Shown here: positions 21,494-24,617 of the stretch, in pieces
Position numbering within the stretch: the stretch's first letter is position 1
Layout: the number at the start of each line of letters is the position of its first letter
Position numbers and translations under genes: made by a program
Origin: JAUSPI01 sp964650385
Lineage (GTDB): Bacteria; Desulfobacterota; Syntrophia; Syntrophales; JADFWA01
Reading direction: 5' to 3'
Assembly (NCBI GenBank): GCA_964650385.1
Contig: CAZYTP010000032.1
Location: 1-24,617 of the forward strand
DNA length: 24,617 nt
Notes under the pieces: model-generated
Database searches by the model: none
Told to the model about the DNA's origin: nothing
The model's input: only the letters and a program-made list of their open reading frames with translations

Positions 21494-23095
21494 CTATCCG
21501 GTATGGTTGAGAGAGGCCTCAATAAATTTTACAAATAACGGATGAGGCCGTGTGGGCTTTGACTTGAATTCGGGATGAAACTGACATCCGACAAACCACG
21601 GATGATTTCCAAGCTCCACCATTTCGATCAGATTGCCATCAGGGGATGTTCCACTAATACGTAAGCCATTCTGAACAAGAATGTCTTTATATTCGTTATT
21701 AAATTCGTAACGATGACGATGCCTTTCACTTATTTCTTTCCTTTCGTATGCCTCAAACGCAAAGGTATCCTTTCCCAAAAAACAAGGGTATGCACCCAAT
21801 CTCATGGTTCCGCCTTTCTCTTTGATATTCCTCTGCTCCGGCAGAAAGTCAATCACCGGATATGCGGTATCCTCATGAAATTCAGTACTGTTCGCCTTTT
21901 TCATCTCGCATACATTCCTTGCATATTCAATTACAGCCAACTGCATGCCGAGACAGATACCAAAATATGGTATTCCTTGAACACGGGCATACTTGATAGC
22001 CCGGATCATTCCTTCAATCCCTCTTTCCCCGAATCCTCCCGGAACCAGTATCCCCCCGATACCATCAAACTGATCCTTGATTTCCTCCTGTTCCAGCTGT
22101 TCCGAATCAATAAAACGAAGGTTCACCTTACAATCATTGCTGATTCCCCCGTGAACGAGAGCCTCGTTTAGGCTTTTATACGAATCTGCCCAATCAACGT
22201 ATTTGCCAACGATAGCAATTGATACTTCATGGGAGGGGTTTTTTATCCTTTCACCCAGTTTTTCCCATTCACTAAGATGAGGCTGACCGGTCCAGATGTT
22301 TAATAAATTTACAATCTTCTGATCTACTCCCTCCTTATGAAAAACAAGGGGAACTTCATATATACTCTCGACATCCTTAGCGGTAAAAACCGCTTCCACC
22401 TCAACATTGCAGAAAAGTGAAATCTTTTCCTTGATTTCATCTGTGAGAAAATCTTCTGTCCTGCAAAGTAAAATATCAGGCTGTATACCAATTTCCCTGA
22501 GTGCCTTGACGCTGTGTTGAGTCGGTTTTGTTTTGACCTCGCCCGCTGTTTTAATGTAGGGCACCCAGGTCAAATGAATAAAGATGGCATTTTGCTTCCC
22601 GACCTCATTGCGAAACTGCCGGATAGCTTCCAGAAAGGGCAAACTCTCTATATCCCCGACAGTGCCGCCTATCTCAACAATCGCAACATCAGAACCTGCG
22701 GATGCTTCCCTGATGTAGTCCTTTATCTCATTTGTAATATGGGGAATTACCTGTACCGTCCCTCCCAGATACTCTCCCCTTCTCTCTTTCGATATGACCG
22801 AAAAGTAAACCTGCCCCGCAGTCAGATTATTGGCTTTCCCCAGAATAGTTTGGGTGAAACGTTCATAGTGACCCAGATCCAGGTCTGTTTCCGCTCCGTC
22901 ATCCGTGACAAACACCTCGCCATGCTGGAAAGGATTCATTGTCCCCGGATCAACATTTATGTACGGATCCAGTTTTTGATTTGTGACCCTTAGTCCCCTG
23001 CATTCAAGGAGAGCAGCAATCGAAGCTCCTGCCAGTCCTTTACCGAGGGACGAAAGAACTCCGCCCGTGATGAAAATGAATTTCGTTTTTTTCAT
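21494..23095 (-). CDS. pyrG: CTP synthase
   Basis: The 533-residue enzyme makes CTP from UTP, ATP and glutamine. The N-terminal synthase domain has TGGVLSSLGKG (10-20), QKLDPYINVDPGTMNP, and EIGGTVGDIES (141-151). The C-terminal class I glutaminase has the nucleophile C381 in YFGICLGMQLAV, the PGGFGERG loop (352-359), and the His/Glu pair in CQFHPEFKSKP. Length and motifs are normal. It follows the GltD-like gene by 46 bases and precedes the GlmS-like gene by 75 bases in the same direction, so the genes probably share a transcript. Confidence 0.97.
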   Translation of the reverse strand: MKKTKFIFITGGVLSSLGKGLAGASIAALLECRGLRVTNQKLDPYINVDPGTMNPFQHGEVFVTDDGAETDLDLGHYERFTQTILGKANNLTAGQVYFSVISKERRGEYLGGTVQVIPHITNEIKDYIREASAGSDVAIVEIGGTVGDIESLPFLEAIRQFRNEVGKQNAIFIHLTWVPYIKTAGEVKTKPTQHSVKALREIGIQPDILLCRTEDFLTDEIKEKISLFCNVEVEAVFTAKDVESIYEVPLVFHKEGVDQKIVNLLNIWTGQPHLSEWEKLGERIKNPSHEVSIAIVGKYVDWADSYKSLNEALVHGGISNDCKVNLRFIDSEQLEQEEIKDQFDGIGGILVPGGFGERGIEGMIRAIKYARVQGIPYFGICLGMQLAVIEYARNVCEMKKANSTEFHEDTAYPVIDFLPEQRNIKEKGGTMRLGAYPCFLGKDTFAFEAYERKEISERHRHRYEFNNEYKDILVQNGLRISGTSPDGNLIEMVELGNHPWFVGCQFHPEFKSKPTRPHPLFVKFIEASLNHTG

Positions 23096-23141
23096 GAGTC
23101 GACTTTAACCTTCAGAATACTTATAAGATTAACTTCACATG

Positions 23142-24563
23142 TTACGCTACATCTTCACTAATCAATTCTTCCAGAAATTCTGCCTGAATTGCACCTCGCG
23201 GGCAAATATTCACACACGTATAACAGAGGGAACACCGCGCGGGATCAATTGTGAAGATCTCCCCGTTCCGTGTAATTGCTTCCTGAGGACAATTGTCGAT
23301 ACATTTATCACAATATATACAGGTACCGCAACTCATACATCGGTCTATATCTTCCTTCTCATCACCGAAATAAATCAATTGCATTCTCCTGGTCGGAACG
23401 AGCCGTTTTTCCGGATACACAAACTTCTTACCCGTAAGGTTCGCATCGATTTCCATGGCCGCCAGTCGACCCGAGCCAATCGCGTCGGTAAGAATCCCGG
23501 GTTTTACTATATCGCCACATCCGTATACTTTCTTGTCACTGCTTTTAGATGATTTATCGGCCGTAATCATGTACCCTCGTTCATCTATGAAGACAGATTC
23601 GGGCAAAAATGACGTATCAGGTACCTCACCGATACTGATGAAGACAACATCGGCCTTTTCAAGCTTTCCATCTGTAAAATATACGTTCTTCGTGTCAAGT
23701 TTTTTAACCATTTTCGGCCAGAGTATTTTGGTTCCCCTCTCTTCTGCCAGCATCAGTTCTTTCCCGAAGGCCAGCGGTTTTTGAATATCCACGGCCGTCA
23801 CCATCCCAGCTCCGAGACGCCAGGCTTCACAGGCTATATCCATACCGACATTACCGGCACCGATTATGACAACGTTTTTATCCGAAAGATCCATCGGTCT
23901 CCCCTCGTTAATATCAATGAGAAACTGGAGACCCGAAAGTATCCTTTCACCGCCTTCATACGGTATCTTCTTGGTTACCTGTGCCCCAATGGCAACAACG
24001 ACGACATCACTTGAATCGTAAATATCCTGAAAAGACTCCCTGTCGATCTTTATACCGAGGTTAAATTCAATCGGAAGTGTTCTGATCCTTTTTATATCTC
24101 TATCGAGCAATTCATCGGAGAGACGTTCCTGCGGAATTGCCTTTCTGGCTTTTCCTCCTAGATTCTCCGTAGCATCGTAGACCTTGACCTTATACCCTCT
24201 CCGAGAAAGCTGCCATGCCGTCGAAAGTCCCGCAGGTCCGGCACCGATGATCGAAATAGTCTCGTTCTTCTTCCCCTTTATCGTCGGCTTGAATTTTGGA
24301 TAATATTTCCGGGCAAGCTCCTGTATCGGTATAGGCCCGTCAATCAAGTTCCTGTTACACGCTTCCATGCATGGGGCAGGACATGTAGTACCACACACCG
24401 TCGTGCGGAATGGCGAGAACTCATCCATTAAAAGCTGCGCTTCTTTTACTTTTCCGTCTTTTATCAAATTAAAAAATACCGGCGTAGGAATTCCCGTGGG
24501 ACAGTTGAATGTACAGGGAGGTGTCAGATTGAAATGTTTCGGCTTCTGTGTTTTTATATTCAT
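23142..24563 (-). CDS. GltD-like NAD(P)/FAD oxidoreductase with C-terminal ferredoxin domain
   Basis: The 473-residue protein has a GltD/DPYD-type N-terminal Fe-S region with C17, C21 and C57, C61, C65, C69. An FAD Rossmann fold (GAGPAG, 107-112) and a second nucleotide fold (VIIGAGNVGMDIACEAWRLGA) follow, then the FAD-closing VYGCGDIV, and a C-terminal double [4Fe-4S] domain (C409, C412, C415, C418, C421, C425, then C444, C447, C450, C454). The first ferredoxin group carries six regularly spaced cysteines, more than one cluster needs. Proteins of this layout accompany split, archaeal-type glutamate synthases; the other subunits would lie beyond the right edge, only 54 bases away. Electron donor (NADPH, NADH or ferredoxin) is not decidable here. 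ATG 24563 has a weak ribosome site (CGGGA). Confidence 0.85.
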   Translation of the reverse strand: MNIKTQKPKHFNLTPPCTFNCPTGIPTPVFFNLIKDGKVKEAQLLMDEFSPFRTTVCGTTCPAPCMEACNRNLIDGPIPIQELARKYYPKFKPTIKGKKNETISIIGAGPAGLSTAWQLSRRGYKVKVYDATENLGGKARKAIPQERLSDELLDRDIKRIRTLPIEFNLGIKIDRESFQDIYDSSDVVVVAIGAQVTKKIPYEGGERILSGLQFLIDINEGRPMDLSDKNVVIIGAGNVGMDIACEAWRLGAGMVTAVDIQKPLAFGKELMLAEERGTKILWPKMVKKLDTKNVYFTDGKLEKADVVFISIGEVPDTSFLPESVFIDERGYMITADKSSKSSDKKVYGCGDIVKPGILTDAIGSGRLAAMEIDANLTGKKFVYPEKRLVPTRRMQLIYFGDEKEDIDRCMSCGTCIYCDKCIDNCPQEAITRNGEIFTIDPARCSLCYTCVNICPRGAIQAEFLEELISEDVA

Positions 24564-24617
24564 TCCCGGAGTATATAAACTGGCAAACGGCCGGTGTCCC
24601 CGTCTCGTAATTTTTAC

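Overview
Organism: the window looks like a chromosomal segment of a strict anaerobe, most likely a Desulfobacterota (former Deltaproteobacteria)-type bacterium. The inference rests on an NAD-linked flavin/iron-sulfur redox complex, a ferredoxin-rich GltD-like oxidoreductase, a methanogen-type NrpR regulator beside glutamate dehydrogenase, and short inverted-repeat elements of the kinds common in those genomes. No rRNA, tRNA, CRISPR array or phage module was recognised. Layout: (1) 1-535, minus strand: a decayed group II intron, with a domain-I-like RNA segment joined directly to a piece of the reverse transcriptase gene that carries a stop codon. (2) 579-1031: a small alanyl-tRNA editing protein, followed by a MITE-like repeat region. 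(3) 1379-2101: a HAD hydrolase with an altered catalytic motif, whose last ~27 codons lie in a palindromic repeat with perfect 26-bp arms. (4) 8610 down to 2115, minus strand: a four-gene redox operon, NuoE-like, NuoF-like, a NuoG/NfnA fusion, then NfnB/GltA. A second MITE-like element separates the last two genes. The operon has a strong sigma70-type promoter with a palindrome at the start site. (5) mnmG (minus) and a TIGR01212/YhcC-type radical SAM gene (plus) diverge around 10900. The end of mnmG runs into a REP-like repeat. (6) An NrpR-type regulator followed by NADP-glutamate dehydrogenase, closed by a clear intrinsic terminator. (7) A lone cobyric acid synthase gene (cobQ). (8) 24563 down to 16247, minus strand: GltD-like ferredoxin oxidoreductase, CTP synthase, a very long GlmS-like protein, HisH, HisF. 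How it fits together: two themes dominate. The first is electron-carrier balancing: the NuoE/F/G-like module plus both Nfn halves could connect NADH, NADPH and ferredoxin, possibly by flavin-based bifurcation. The second is nitrogen flow through glutamate and glutamine: gdhA with an NrpR-like 2-oxoglutarate-responsive regulator, and an operon holding three glutamine amidotransferases (PyrG, the GlmS-like protein, HisH) headed by a GltD-like electron-transfer protein. The two objects most worth follow-up are the NuoG/NfnA fusion complex and the 1264-codon GlmS-like gene. The latter has its catalytic cysteine at codon 47, a ~160-residue insertion in the amidotransferase domain and an unrecognised ~340-residue C-terminal region.
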